Source of the DNA: Flavobacteriales bacterium
Lineage (GTDB): Bacteria > Bacteroidota > Bacteroidia > Flavobacteriales > UBA1820
DNA length: 64,000 nucleotides
Direction of reading: 5' to 3'
Assembly: GCA_003150615.1 (NCBI GenBank)
Contig: QALN01000012.1
Span: 100,352 to 164,351 of the forward strand
A model generated the notes under the pieces. That model saw nothing but the letters and a program-made list of their open reading frames with translations. It had not been told where the DNA came from and made no database searches. Below are positions 27,113-35,884 of the stretch, one piece after another. Within the stretch, counting starts at the first letter, position 1, and every line of letters starts with the position of its first letter. A program made the translations under genes and the position numbers.

Positions 27113-29023
27113 GTGCACGTCGAGTGCTGCGGAAAAACATTAAAAGACGATAGAACAGGCCTCTTGGGCCGGAAAACATACCGGGGAAAAGTGGAAGAAA
27201 GATTCAGTTATGACAACTTCGTGCTGCCGTTCACGGCGGGAATGGTTTTTATACTCATTTACTTTGCCGTTGCGCTTGGAAAAATAATACGCGACCTCCC
27301 TTGGGACGACCGCAAGCGTTTTTTCAGGAGTATATTCTCGTACAGGATATTCATTTCCGGATGGGAGATAATACGGGAATGTTTGCTCCACGTGAAAATA
27401 TTCAAACGTAACAAGACGTTGGGGTTCATGCACATGAGTATCGCTTTCGGGTGGTTCATGATGATAGTGCTGGCACATATCGAGGTAAAGCTGTACGCTC
27501 CTCACCGTTTCAACCTGCCGTATTTCCCCATTTTCTTCCGTTATTTCATGAAGGAAACAGAACATACGATGCAGGGGGCGTTCTTCTTTTTCCTGATGGA
27601 CTTCTTTTTGCTTCTGGTGCTCATCGGTGTCGGTATGGCGGTGTTCAAGCGTTTCAACAGCCGGGCTATGGGCATGAGGCGTACCACACGTCTTAAAATG
27701 CCGGACAGGATAGCCGTATATACGTTGTGGCTTATATTTCCGCTGCGTCTTCTGGCCGAGAGCTATACAGCCGGTATCGCAGGCGGCAGTTTCCTGACCG
27801 ATACGGTAGGGCATATCGTAGGAGCCGCGCCTGAAATAATGGGACGCGGGTTTTGGTGGGCGTATTCTATAGCCTTGGGATTGTTCTTCTTCTGCCTTCC
27901 TTTTTCCAGGTTCATGCATATACCTACAGAGGCATTACTGATACTTTTCCGCAACGCCGGAATACGCAGTAAGAAAAAGGGCGACGGTTATGCCACGACG
28001 GAGGTTTACTCCTGTTCGCGCTGCGGTATTTGCATAGACGCATGCCAGATATCGTCGGCGGCCAGAGTACCTAAGGATACATCCGTTTATTTCATAAGGG
28101 AACTTAGGGAAAAAGACCCCAAAGCCCTCCTCGCGGCGGAAAACTGCCTTATGTGTGGACGTTGCGTGGAAGCTTGCCCTGTGGGGATAGATTCTGTGCG
28201 TCTGCGTCAGAATGTCAAGGAACTGAAAGCTCCGAAAAACCAGGGAGATTTCCGTTACGTTCCGCCGATGGATGTGGAAAAGGCCGACGTGTTGTATTTT
28301 GCCGGGTGCATGACGCGCACGATGCCTTCCATCGAACGTTCCATGCTGGTCATACTCGACACTTCGGGGGATAACTACACGTATATGGACAAGAGCGGAA
28401 CGATATGCTGCGGCCGGCCTATGCTTCTCACTGGGCAAGTGGATGCGGCGCGCGCCATGATAGACAAGAACAAGGAAATAATAAAACGCAGCGGAGCGAA
28501 AACGCTCGTTACGTCATGTCCGATATGCTTCAAGGTATTTAACGAACAGTACGGACTGGACATAGAAATACTTCACCATACACAGTATATCGACCGTCTG
28601 ATATCTTCCGGGCGCATAAAAGTGGAACATTCGGATGTAAATGCCGTTTATCACGATCCGTGCGATTTGGGCCGCGGCAGCAAAGTATATGATGCCCCCC
28701 GCCGCGTTGTGTCTGCGGTGGCGGAATTATCGGATATAAAGGATTCTAAACGTATGTCCCTTTGTTGCGGGGGCAGCCTGGCCAATACCGTGTTGAACGA
28801 AAAACAACGCCGCGATATAACATTGGACGCTTACGGCCGTCTTACGGCCGGCGGGCCTGACGTGCTCGTGACGGCCTGTCCTTTGTGTAAGAAGACGTTT
28901 GCCGGTGTCAGCGCGGGAAAAGTGCCTGTAGAGGATATTGCGCAGACGGTAGTGCGAAATATGTCCGTTTCCACGGCCGGTGACGCCCGGCATGACAGCC
29001 GTGCGGCTTCCGGCGCGCACTGA
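27113..29023 (+). CDS. Membrane cytochrome-b/HdrD fusion (HdrE-HdrD or DsrMK-like)
   Basis: Up to 636 aa. The listed start is a GTG at 27113; the GTG at 27191 is a good alternative, since the apolar part starts soon after it. Residues about 38-270 hold roughly five membrane helices with histidines suited to heme b (HMSIAFGWF, LAHIEVKLYAPH, TEHTMQG), as in HdrE, DsrM and NarI-like proteins. Then come two [4Fe-4S] motifs (CSRCGICIDAC and CLMCGRCVEACP) and two complete CCG domains (CCGRPM with SCPIC; LCCGGS with ACPLC), as in HdrD and DsrK. It would link the quinone pool to a thiol/disulfide or similar couple. Confidence 0.85.
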   Translation: MHVECCGKTLKDDRTGLLGRKTYRGKVEERFSYDNFVLPFTAGMVFILIYFAVALGKIIRDLPWDDRKRFFRSIFSYRIFISGWEIIRECLLHVKIFKRNKTLGFMHMSIAFGWFMMIVLAHIEVKLYAPHRFNLPYFPIFFRYFMKETEHTMQGAFFFFLMDFFLLLVLIGVGMAVFKRFNSRAMGMRRTTRLKMPDRIAVYTLWLIFPLRLLAESYTAGIAGGSFLTDTVGHIVGAAPEIMGRGFWWAYSIALGLFFFCLPFSRFMHIPTEALLILFRNAGIRSKKKGDGYATTEVYSCSRCGICIDACQISSAARVPKDTSVYFIRELREKDPKALLAAENCLMCGRCVEACPVGIDSVRLRQNVKELKAPKNQGDFRYVPPMDVEKADVLYFAGCMTRTMPSIERSMLVILDTSGDNYTYMDKSGTICCGRPMLLTGQVDAARAMIDKNKEIIKRSGAKTLVTSCPICFKVFNEQYGLDIEILHHTQYIDRLISSGRIKVEHSDVNAVYHDPCDLGRGSKVYDAPRRVVSAVAELSDIKDSKRMSLCCGGSLANTVLNEKQRRDITLDAYGRLTAGGPDVLVTACPLCKKTFAGVSAGKVPVEDIAQTVVRNMSVSTAGDARHDSRAASGAH

Positions 29024-29146
29024 TGCAGCGGCCATAGGCCGTTCGATGTTTTTTCTGTCCGGCGAAGTCTCTTAGCCAGGCCGGGACTCCCGGTCGGCAC
29101 TCTGTCGTTCATAAATTAATTTATAAAACGGTATGCGCAGAATTCG

Positions 29147-29788
29147 ATGAAAGAAAAATTCGATACTGAAAATTGGAACAGGCGCGATGCCTATCTTTAT
29201 TTCCGCGACTATATCAATCCGTTCGCATCGGCTACGTTTAATGTGGACATCACTGCCTTGTGGGATTATTCCCGGAAACGCGGGTATTCCATAAACCTGG
29301 CCAATACGTACGTCGCAGCCAGGCTGTGCAACGAGATAATGAATTTCCGCCTGCGCATCGAAGACAGGCAGGTGGTATTGTACGATGTGACGCATCCCGG
29401 CCATACGGTAGGTTATCCCGATGGCTCTTATACGAACTGTTTCATGGAGTACAAACCGACTCTGGCACAGTTCGATCGCGATGAGAAAGATCATCTGGCC
29501 GTGCACAAGGAAAAGAGGGCTAACGAAATACGATGCCTTGAAAACGATGTGATATTTTTCACCACAGTGCCCTGGTTCTCGTTCACCGGGCTGAAAGTGC
29601 CGAACAAAAACAATGCCCAAAGCAACCCGAAGGTGAGTTTCGGCAAAATAACCCTCACGTCTGACGGCCGCCGTCTTTTACCCGTAAATATGGAAATACA
29701 CCACGCGCTTATGGACGGATATCACATGGGACTGTTTATAAACGGTTTTGAAAATTACGCCGCCAATCCGCATCTTTTGGACAAATAG
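29147..29788 (+). CDS. Chloramphenicol-acetyltransferase-fold acyltransferase
   Basis: 213 aa, the length of CatA proteins. The catalytic motif HHALMDGYH (consensus HHxxxDG) is at the C-terminal side, and FASATFNVDI and FFTTVPWFSFTGL match the trimeric CAT fold. Bacteroidota genomes often carry such CatA-like genes without drug resistance, so resistance should not be assumed. It lies 123 bp after the Hdr operon and may or may not be co-transcribed. Confidence 0.85.
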   Translation: MKEKFDTENWNRRDAYLYFRDYINPFASATFNVDITALWDYSRKRGYSINLANTYVAARLCNEIMNFRLRIEDRQVVLYDVTHPGHTVGYPDGSYTNCFMEYKPTLAQFDRDEKDHLAVHKEKRANEIRCLENDVIFFTTVPWFSFTGLKVPNKNNAQSNPKVSFGKITLTSDGRRLLPVNMEIHHALMDGYHMGLFINGFENYAANPHLLDK

Positions 29789-29863
29789 CCGCTGTTTTTT
29801 TAACGCCTCTCTGTTTTTTTTCAAATACGGGACATAAGGGAGGTATTTACTGCCGTTTTAAAG

Positions 29864-29871
29864 TATATTTG
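29864..29871 (+). promoter_or_regulatory. -7 box immediately before argB
   Basis: TATATTTG ends only 5 nt before the argB ATG at 29877, so the transcript probably starts at or next to the A of the start codon. The -33 region is T-rich but lacks an exact TTG. Confidence 0.55.
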
Positions 29872-29876
29872 TACTC

Positions 29877-30647
29877 ATGAAAGTTATAAAGATAGGCGGC
29901 AACGTCATAGACGACCCTGCCGCACTCGAAAAGTTCCAGGCTGACTTCGCCAGCATGCCGGGTGATAAAATACTGGTTCACGGCGGAGGTAAGATAGCTA
30001 CCGGCATAGCCCGTTCTCTCGGCATAGAAACAGTTATGGTGGGTGGCCGCCGCGTTACCGACCGGCCTATGCTCGATGTGGTGACTATGGTGTATGCCGG
30101 TTTGATAAACAAAAACATGGTGGCTGCGCTTCAGGTGTTGGGGTGCAATGCGATAGGAATGAGCGGGGCCGATGGCGCTGCTATCGTCTCGCACAGGCGC
30201 ACAGGCGGCGATGTGGACTACGGATATGTGGGCGATGTGGACAGCGTAAATGCCGAAGGAGTAAAGAAACTGGCCGATGCCGGATTTACGCCCGTTTTCT
30301 GTGCCATAACATACGATGGTAAAAACGGCACATTACTCAATACGAACGCCGATACCGTAGCCTCGCAGGTTGCGGTAGGAATGGCGCGTCTGACGCCTTC
30401 GGAACTGATATTTTGCTTTGAAAAGGATGGTGTGCTGGCCGACCCTGCCGACGATAGCAGCGTAATACGGCGTATAGATTCCGTTTCGTACCAGGAGCTT
30501 AAAGCCGACGGAACGGTATCGGGTGGCATGTTGCCGAAGCTGGAAAACGCCTTCGGGGCATTGCGTTCGGGCGTGGAACGCGTTATAATAACTTCCCCTG
30601 CATACATAGCCGACCACAACGCTCCGCATACCGAGATAGTGCTTTAA
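29877..30647 (+). CDS. argB: Acetylglutamate kinase (acylglutamate kinase)
   Basis: 256 aa, the length of ArgB proteins. It phosphorylates the gamma-carboxyl of N-acylglutamate in arginine synthesis. The amino-acid-kinase start MKVIKIGGNVIDDP, the motif ILVHGGGK and the nucleotide segment GMSGADGAAIVS are present. It lies 10 kb from the main arginine operon on the other strand. Its -7 box abuts the start codon, suggesting leaderless expression. rpe follows after 14 bp. Confidence 0.94.
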   Translation: MKVIKIGGNVIDDPAALEKFQADFASMPGDKILVHGGGKIATGIARSLGIETVMVGGRRVTDRPMLDVVTMVYAGLINKNMVAALQVLGCNAIGMSGADGAAIVSHRRTGGDVDYGYVGDVDSVNAEGVKKLADAGFTPVFCAITYDGKNGTLLNTNADTVASQVAVGMARLTPSELIFCFEKDGVLADPADDSSVIRRIDSVSYQELKADGTVSGGMLPKLENAFGALRSGVERVIITSPAYIADHNAPHTEIVL

Positions 30648-30661
30648 CACACGATACATAG

Positions 30662-31318
30662 ATGGAACAAAAACTGATATCCCCTTCGCTCCTCTCTGCG
30701 GATTTCGCTAATCTGGAGCGCGACGTGAAGATGCTCAACGAATCTTCCGCCGATTTTATCCACCTGGACATCATGGACGGTGTTTTCGTCCCGAACATAT
30801 CTTTCGGGATGCCGGTAGTCGAAGCTGTTTCCCGGCACAGCGAAAAACCGCTCGATGTGCATCTTATGATAGTTGAACCGGAACGTTATACCGAACAGTT
30901 CGCCCGTCTTGGAGCTAACGTGATAACGATACATCAGGAAGCCACACGGCATCTGCACCGTGCGGTGCAGCAGATAAAAGCGCGCAAAGTCAAAGCCGGT
31001 GTGTCGATAAACCCGGCAACGCCCGTTTCCTCGCTGGAGGATATAATCGCCGATATCGACTTGGTCCTCGTTATGTCCGTAAACCCAGGTTTCGGCGGAC
31101 AGGCTTTTATTGACAATACGTATAAAAAACTGGCACGGTTAAGGGAAATGATAGAGCTTTCCGGTTCAAAAGCTCTCATAGAAGTGGACGGAGGAGTGAA
31201 CGACCGCAATGCAGCTGCGCTTTTCGATGCAGGAGCCGATATTTTGGTGGCCGGCAATTATGTTTTCAAAAGTCCCGACCCGAAAGCGGCGATAGACCTT
31301 CTGAAAGGGCAGGGATAA
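30662..31318 (+). CDS. rpe: Ribulose-phosphate 3-epimerase
   Basis: 218 aa. Interconverts ribulose-5-phosphate and xylulose-5-phosphate. The TIM-barrel markers are clear: PSLLSADFANLERDV, FIHLDIMDGVFVPN, DVHLMIVEP, MSVNPGFGGQAF and EVDGGVND. It follows argB by 14 bp and probably shares its transcript, although the pathways are unrelated. Confidence 0.96.
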   Translation: MEQKLISPSLLSADFANLERDVKMLNESSADFIHLDIMDGVFVPNISFGMPVVEAVSRHSEKPLDVHLMIVEPERYTEQFARLGANVITIHQEATRHLHRAVQQIKARKVKAGVSINPATPVSSLEDIIADIDLVLVMSVNPGFGGQAFIDNTYKKLARLREMIELSGSKALIEVDGGVNDRNAAALFDAGADILVAGNYVFKSPDPKAAIDLLKGQG

Positions 31319-31338
31319 AAAGCATCACGGGGCCAGGG

Positions 31339-31503
31339 ATGAAAAAGGACATAACGCGCGATATACTGCGTACCGTTAGGAAAAACAGCAGGGAGGAAGA
31401 AATACGCCTGCATGGCCGTCCTTTGCCCAAGTCAAGCGTACGCCGCAGTAAAAAGGTGTATGACCGCAAGAGGGAGAAAGCGAGGTTTTTACGCGGGAAG
31501 TAG
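31339..31503 (+). CDS. Small, highly basic protein
   Basis: 54 aa. It starts MKKDITRDILRTVRKNSREE and continues HGRPLPKSSVRRSKKVYDRK, REKARFLREK. About a third of the residues are Lys or Arg, and the sequence pattern is not that of a shadow frame. It starts 20 bp after rpe in the same direction. I do not know the family; the composition fits a nucleic-acid- or ribosome-associated small protein (inference). Confidence 0.6.
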   Translation: MKKDITRDILRTVRKNSREEEIRLHGRPLPKSSVRRSKKVYDRKREKARFLRGK

Positions 31504-31552
31504 ATGTAGGCAATTAGCCGGTCGTTTTTTTATTGTTAAATTGCATGATGAC

Positions 31553-31576
31553 GGGGTGGTGCTTTCAGCCCACCCT
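31553..31576 (+). other. Hairpin in the thiL leader
   Basis: GGGTGG (31554-31559) pairs with CCACCC (31570-31575), 23 nt before the thiL ATG. No U-tract. It does not contain the conserved parts of a TPP riboswitch; role unknown. Confidence 0.35.
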
Positions 31577-31598
31577 AATTAAAACTTACATATTGAGA

Positions 31599-32675
31599 AT
31601 GCTTGAACCAAAAGGCGGGGACAAACGCACCCCTATATCCGAGATAGGCGAATTCGGCCTTATAAAACGATTGTCCGAAGGAATAAAAATAAAAAATCAG
31701 TCGACCGTAAAGGGTATCGGCGACGATGCCGCCGTTCTCGATGCAAAAGGCCGGCATGTGCTAGTATCGACCGACATGCTGGTCGAAGGAGTCCATTTCG
31801 ACCTTTCGTACACTCCGCTAAAACACGTAGGTTACAAAGCCGTGATGGAAAACGTATCGGATATATGTGCCATGAACGGTATAGCGGAGCAGATACTCGT
31901 ATCGGTAGCCGTATCGAACCGTTTTCCGGTGGAGGCTGTGGAGGAGCTTTACGACGGTATGCGCCTGGCAGGCGATATTTACGGAGTGGATATCGTAGGC
32001 GGTGACACTACTTCGTCGGCTTCCGGACTGGTGCTGTCGATAACGGTAATAGGTTACGCCGAACCGGGCCGGGAAGTGTACCGTGGCGGGGCGCAGCCTG
32101 GCGACCTTCTGGTGGTAACAGGCGATGTCGGAGCCGCATACATGGGACTTCAGGTGCTGCGTCGTGAAAAGGAAGTGTGGAAAGTAAATCCGTCCAACCA
32201 ACCCGACCTCGAACAGTACCAGTATATACTCGAACGCCAGATAAAACCGGAAGCACGTGCCGACATACGTCGTTTGCTCGCCGATTTGGACGTGCATCCG
32301 ACGGCTATGATAGACATATCCGACGGTCTTTCGTCCGAGATTCTGCACATATGCGAGGAGTCGGGCGTTGGCGTACAGTTGTACGAAGAAAAAATACCGA
32401 AAGACCCGCAAATGATAACTACGGCGGATGAGTTCGGGCTCGATTCCTCGATGGTGGCCCTGTCGGGCGGCGAGGATTACGAACTCCTTTTCACCATGCC
32501 ATTATCCGAGTACGACAAGATAAAAGGCAACCCCAACCTCACTCCGATAGGACATATTACGGCCGGGGGAACGCCTCGCCAGATGGTACTCAGGGACGGT
32601 TCCGTAGTCGAGCTCAAGGCTATGGGGTGGAACAGTTTCTATCCAGGAGCCGAAGACGCTCCGGAGAATAAATAG
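31599..32675 (+). CDS. thiL: Thiamine-monophosphate kinase
   Basis: 358 aa from the ATG at 31599 (MLEPKGGDKRTPISEIGEFG); the frame extends 22 codons further upstream but across the leader hairpin. It makes thiamine diphosphate from thiamine phosphate. Motifs of the PurM/ThiL fold are seen in GIGDDAAVLD, VSTDMLVEGVHFD, GGDTTSSASG and the C-terminal SGGEDYELLFT. It is separated from hemW by about 90 bp. Confidence 0.95.
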   Translation: MLEPKGGDKRTPISEIGEFGLIKRLSEGIKIKNQSTVKGIGDDAAVLDAKGRHVLVSTDMLVEGVHFDLSYTPLKHVGYKAVMENVSDICAMNGIAEQILVSVAVSNRFPVEAVEELYDGMRLAGDIYGVDIVGGDTTSSASGLVLSITVIGYAEPGREVYRGGAQPGDLLVVTGDVGAAYMGLQVLRREKEVWKVNPSNQPDLEQYQYILERQIKPEARADIRRLLADLDVHPTAMIDISDGLSSEILHICEESGVGVQLYEEKIPKDPQMITTADEFGLDSSMVALSGGEDYELLFTMPLSEYDKIKGNPNLTPIGHITAGGTPRQMVLRDGSVVELKAMGWNSFYPGAEDAPENK

Positions 32676-32767
32676 GCTGTTTGCCGGTCGACGGTTCTTG
32701 ACCGTCAAGTCATAAACTAAATATCCGGAAACGTCCGCAACGTTTTCTCCGCATAAAGTCGATCGTT

Positions 32768-33904
32768 ATGGGCGGCATATATTTTCACATCCCTTTTTGC
32801 AGGCATAAATGTCTGTACTGCAACTTCTTTTCCGTAGCCAATACTTCTCAGACCGGCAGGGTGGTAGCTGCCATGCGCCGGGAGTTGGCCGAGCGCCGTA
32901 AAGATTGGCCCGACAATGATATCCGCACCGTATATTTCGGCGGAGGAACGCCCTCCGTGCTTCCTGCGGACGATATAGCCGCCATATTGGAGGATGTGCG
33001 CAGTTCGTTTTCGACGGCTCAGGATATGGAAGTGACATTGGAAGCTAATCCGGACGATGTATCGGCGGAAAAAGTCCGTATGTGGCGTGCGGCTGGGGTT
33101 AACAGGGTATCGTTAGGTGTACAGTCGTTCGATACGGCCACACTCGCGGCCATAGGTCGCAGGCATTCCGGCAATGATGCGCTTCGTGCCGTCGATATGC
33201 TCCACTGTGGAGGTTTTGAAAACATTACGCTCGATATAATATACGGTATACCGGGACGCGGCGACGAAATACTGGCGGATGATCTGCACAAAGCGTTGTA
33301 CTCGGATGTAAAACACGTTTCGGCCTATGCGCTTACTGTCGAGCCAGGGACTGCGCTGGACGTGCTGATACGCCGCGGGAAAATGTCCGCACCGGACGAT
33401 GGCGACGCCGCACGTCAGTTCCTGCTGGTAAAAGATACTCTGGAGACCGCAGGCATGGAACATTATGAGATTTCCAATTTCGCTTTTCCAGGGTTCCGGT
33501 CGCGGCACAACAGTGCTTATTGGCAAGGTAAACCTTATTTGGGCATAGGTCCGTCGGCTCATTCTTTCGACGGGAAAAGGGAACGCCGGTGGAACACCGC
33601 CTCGGCAGGCGGGTATGTAACAGGCATCGGCGGCGGAGGCGGCCCTTGGTGGGAGAGCGAAGAACTATCCGAAAAAGACAGACATAACGAAATGATAATG
33701 ACGGCGCTTCGCACATGCGAAGGCTTGCCGACAGATGTGTTTGCCGATCGTTTTGGCGGGGATGCCCTTTCGAGGCTTATGAAAACCGCCGAAAAATACA
33801 TCGGATACGGCACGGCGGAAATCAAAGACGGACATCTGCGGCTGACGAGGACTGGACTTTTTTTCGCAGACGGGATAGCGGCCGATTTTTTCTATACGGA
33901 TTGA
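32768..33904 (+). CDS. hemW: Radical-SAM heme chaperone HemW
   Basis: 378 aa. The N-terminus GGIYFHIPFCRHKCLYCNFF holds the radical-SAM motif CxxxCxxC without the extra Cys found in coproporphyrinogen dehydrogenase HemN, which points to HemW. The YFGGGTPSVL and EANPDD segments and a C-terminal HemN-type domain complete the family pattern. Function in heme delivery is established for homologues in E. coli and Lactococcus. The presence of heme-b-like membrane subunits in the window fits a need for heme handling. Confidence 0.92.
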   Translation: MGGIYFHIPFCRHKCLYCNFFSVANTSQTGRVVAAMRRELAERRKDWPDNDIRTVYFGGGTPSVLPADDIAAILEDVRSSFSTAQDMEVTLEANPDDVSAEKVRMWRAAGVNRVSLGVQSFDTATLAAIGRRHSGNDALRAVDMLHCGGFENITLDIIYGIPGRGDEILADDLHKALYSDVKHVSAYALTVEPGTALDVLIRRGKMSAPDDGDAARQFLLVKDTLETAGMEHYEISNFAFPGFRSRHNSAYWQGKPYLGIGPSAHSFDGKRERRWNTASAGGYVTGIGGGGGPWWESEELSEKDRHNEMIMTALRTCEGLPTDVFADRFGGDALSRLMKTAEKYIGYGTAEIKDGHLRLTRTGLFFADGIAADFFYTD

Positions 33905-33934
33905 CTATGCGGGTTCTTTTTTTGGCTAATTTTG
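33901..33934 (+). promoter_or_regulatory. Promoter of the SLC13-type transporter gene
   Basis: TTG (33901-33903), 23 nt, TAATTTTG (33927-33934). Confidence 0.5.
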
Positions 33935-33965
33935 TAACGACCTTAACCTGATAACAGTATTTTTT

Positions 33966-35816
33966 ATGGCTATAACGCTCACAATCCTCGCAATATCCGT
34001 CGTACTTTTCATAAATGGCCGCATACGTTCCGATATCGTTGCGCTTTGTAGCCTGCTGGCATTGATATTGTGTGGGATACTGACGCCTGCTGAAGCCCTT
34101 TCCGGTTTTTCCAATTCGATAGTGATAATGATGGCGGGGCTGTTCATCGTCGGCGGAGGTATTTTCCGTACCGGGCTTGCTAAAAAGATAAGCGGTCGGA
34201 TAATCACCGCCGCCGGAGGCAGCGAATGGAAACTGTTCGTGCTGGTAATGCTCGTCACGTCTTTCATAGGCGCTTTCGTGAGCAATACGGGCACTGTGGC
34301 GCTGATGCTTCCGATAGTGGTCAGTATGGCCGCTACATCTAACATAAACTCTTCGCGTATATTGATGCCTATGGCTTTTGCCAGTAGTATAGGAGGTATG
34401 ATGACGCTTATAGGAACTCCGCCAAACCTCGTGGCCGCATCTACGCTCGATGATGCCGGATTCGACGGTCTGTCGTTTTTTTCGTTCACTCCGGTGGGCA
34501 TAGTATGTCTGGTCGTCGGTATGGGCGTATTGTGGGTGCTTTCAAAAAAGTTCCTCGGTCACGGCCATAGCGACAGGCAGGACAAAAAACACGGGCGGAA
34601 AACTACGAGCGAACTGGCAAAAGAATACCGTATATACGGTAATTTGTTCAGGCTTAAAGTAGAGAAGCACTCCCCGCTTTCAGGACGCACGTTGATGGAA
34701 GCCGACGTAAGGGGCCGTCATGGGGTCAATATCCTGGAAATACGCCGCCGCAGTCAGTCGAGCAACCGTTTTTTTAAAACCATAGGACAACTCTCGGCAA
34801 ATGCTTCTACGGTGATAGCCCACGACGATATACTGTACGTGTATGCGCCTTTCGATAAGGTTTCGGCTTTTGCTGGGTCGGAAGGGCTGGAATTTCTCGA
34901 CAGCCATACGGCCGAGGAATCATCCTCCGCACAGAACAATATCGACGATATAGGCATAGCCGAAGTGGTACTGATGCCCGGTTCGTCGTATGACAACCAG
35001 GACGTGAAAAAGGCCGGCTTCCGGGAAAAATACGGACTCAATATACTGGGCATAAGGCGTAAGGGAGGTTTTATATTAAGCGGTCTGGAAAACGAAAAGA
35101 TACATTTCGGCGATACCTTGCTTGTACAGGGTACATGGGACGACATTGCCCGACTGCAGGATGACCAGAACGAATTGATAGTGGTTGGTCAGCCACTTGC
35201 CGAGGCTGCAAAAGTGACGATAGACTACAAAGCGCCTGTCGCCGCCGGGATAATGCTTATGATGGTAGCCGTAATGGTGTTCGATATAATGCAGCCGGTT
35301 ACGGCCGTGTTGTGTGCTTCTGTACTGATGGTGCTCTCAGGGTGCCTGAGGAATATGGAAGAGGCATATAAAACCATAAACTGGGAAAGTATAGTGCTGA
35401 TAGCCGCCATGTTGCCGATGTCGCTCGCGGTGGAGAAAACCGGCGGTACGCAAATGATATCCTCGGCCCTGGCCGAATATCTTGGCGGAGGCAGCCCGAT
35501 GGTGCTTTTGGCGGTGATATATTTCTCCACTTCGATATTGACTTTGGTGATAAGCAATACGGCGACAGCTGTACTTTTCGCTCCGATAGCGCTTCAAACA
35601 GCTCTGCAGGCCGGAGTGAGCCCTTATCCGTTCCTCCTTGCGGTATCCGTTGCGGCCAGTATGTGTTTTGCCACTCCGTTTTCGACTCCGCCCAACGCAT
35701 TGGTGATGTCGGCCGGGAAATATACTTTTGCCGATTACCTCAAAGTGGGATTGCCGCTTCAGGTTATAATGGGGATAGTCATGGTATTCGTACTCCCGCT
35801 GTTGTTCCCGTTTTAA
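33966..35816 (+). CDS. SLC13-type anion permease with RCK C-terminal domains
   Basis: 616 aa. Membrane helices flank a central soluble part. The N half starts LTILAISVVLFINGRIRSDI and has the SNTGTVALMLPIV and TLIGTPPNLVAAS motifs of the SLC13/DASS family. Two regulatory TrkA_C-like domains lie around residues 215-395 (HSPLSGRTLMEADVR, NILGIRRKG). The second half has SNTATAVLFAPIAL and FATPFSTPPNALVMSAG, mirroring the first. Likely substrates are sulfate or dicarboxylates. The sulfite/sulfur-type TauE gene follows. Confidence 0.9.
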   Translation: MAITLTILAISVVLFINGRIRSDIVALCSLLALILCGILTPAEALSGFSNSIVIMMAGLFIVGGGIFRTGLAKKISGRIITAAGGSEWKLFVLVMLVTSFIGAFVSNTGTVALMLPIVVSMAATSNINSSRILMPMAFASSIGGMMTLIGTPPNLVAASTLDDAGFDGLSFFSFTPVGIVCLVVGMGVLWVLSKKFLGHGHSDRQDKKHGRKTTSELAKEYRIYGNLFRLKVEKHSPLSGRTLMEADVRGRHGVNILEIRRRSQSSNRFFKTIGQLSANASTVIAHDDILYVYAPFDKVSAFAGSEGLEFLDSHTAEESSSAQNNIDDIGIAEVVLMPGSSYDNQDVKKAGFREKYGLNILGIRRKGGFILSGLENEKIHFGDTLLVQGTWDDIARLQDDQNELIVVGQPLAEAAKVTIDYKAPVAAGIMLMMVAVMVFDIMQPVTAVLCASVLMVLSGCLRNMEEAYKTINWESIVLIAAMLPMSLAVEKTGGTQMISSALAEYLGGGSPMVLLAVIYFSTSILTLVISNTATAVLFAPIALQTALQAGVSPYPFLLAVSVAASMCFATPFSTPPNALVMSAGKYTFADYLKVGLPLQVIMGIVMVFVLPLLFPF

Positions 35817-35884
35817 CCGGAGACGGTAGGTCGTTCGATCATCGGAAAAACGATTTTGTAAAACGAAATAAACAATAAAAAGAA

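Noticed and set aside
31504..31598. TPP riboswitch before thiL
   Set aside because: The conserved thi-box segments are absent; only a simple GC hairpin is seen.
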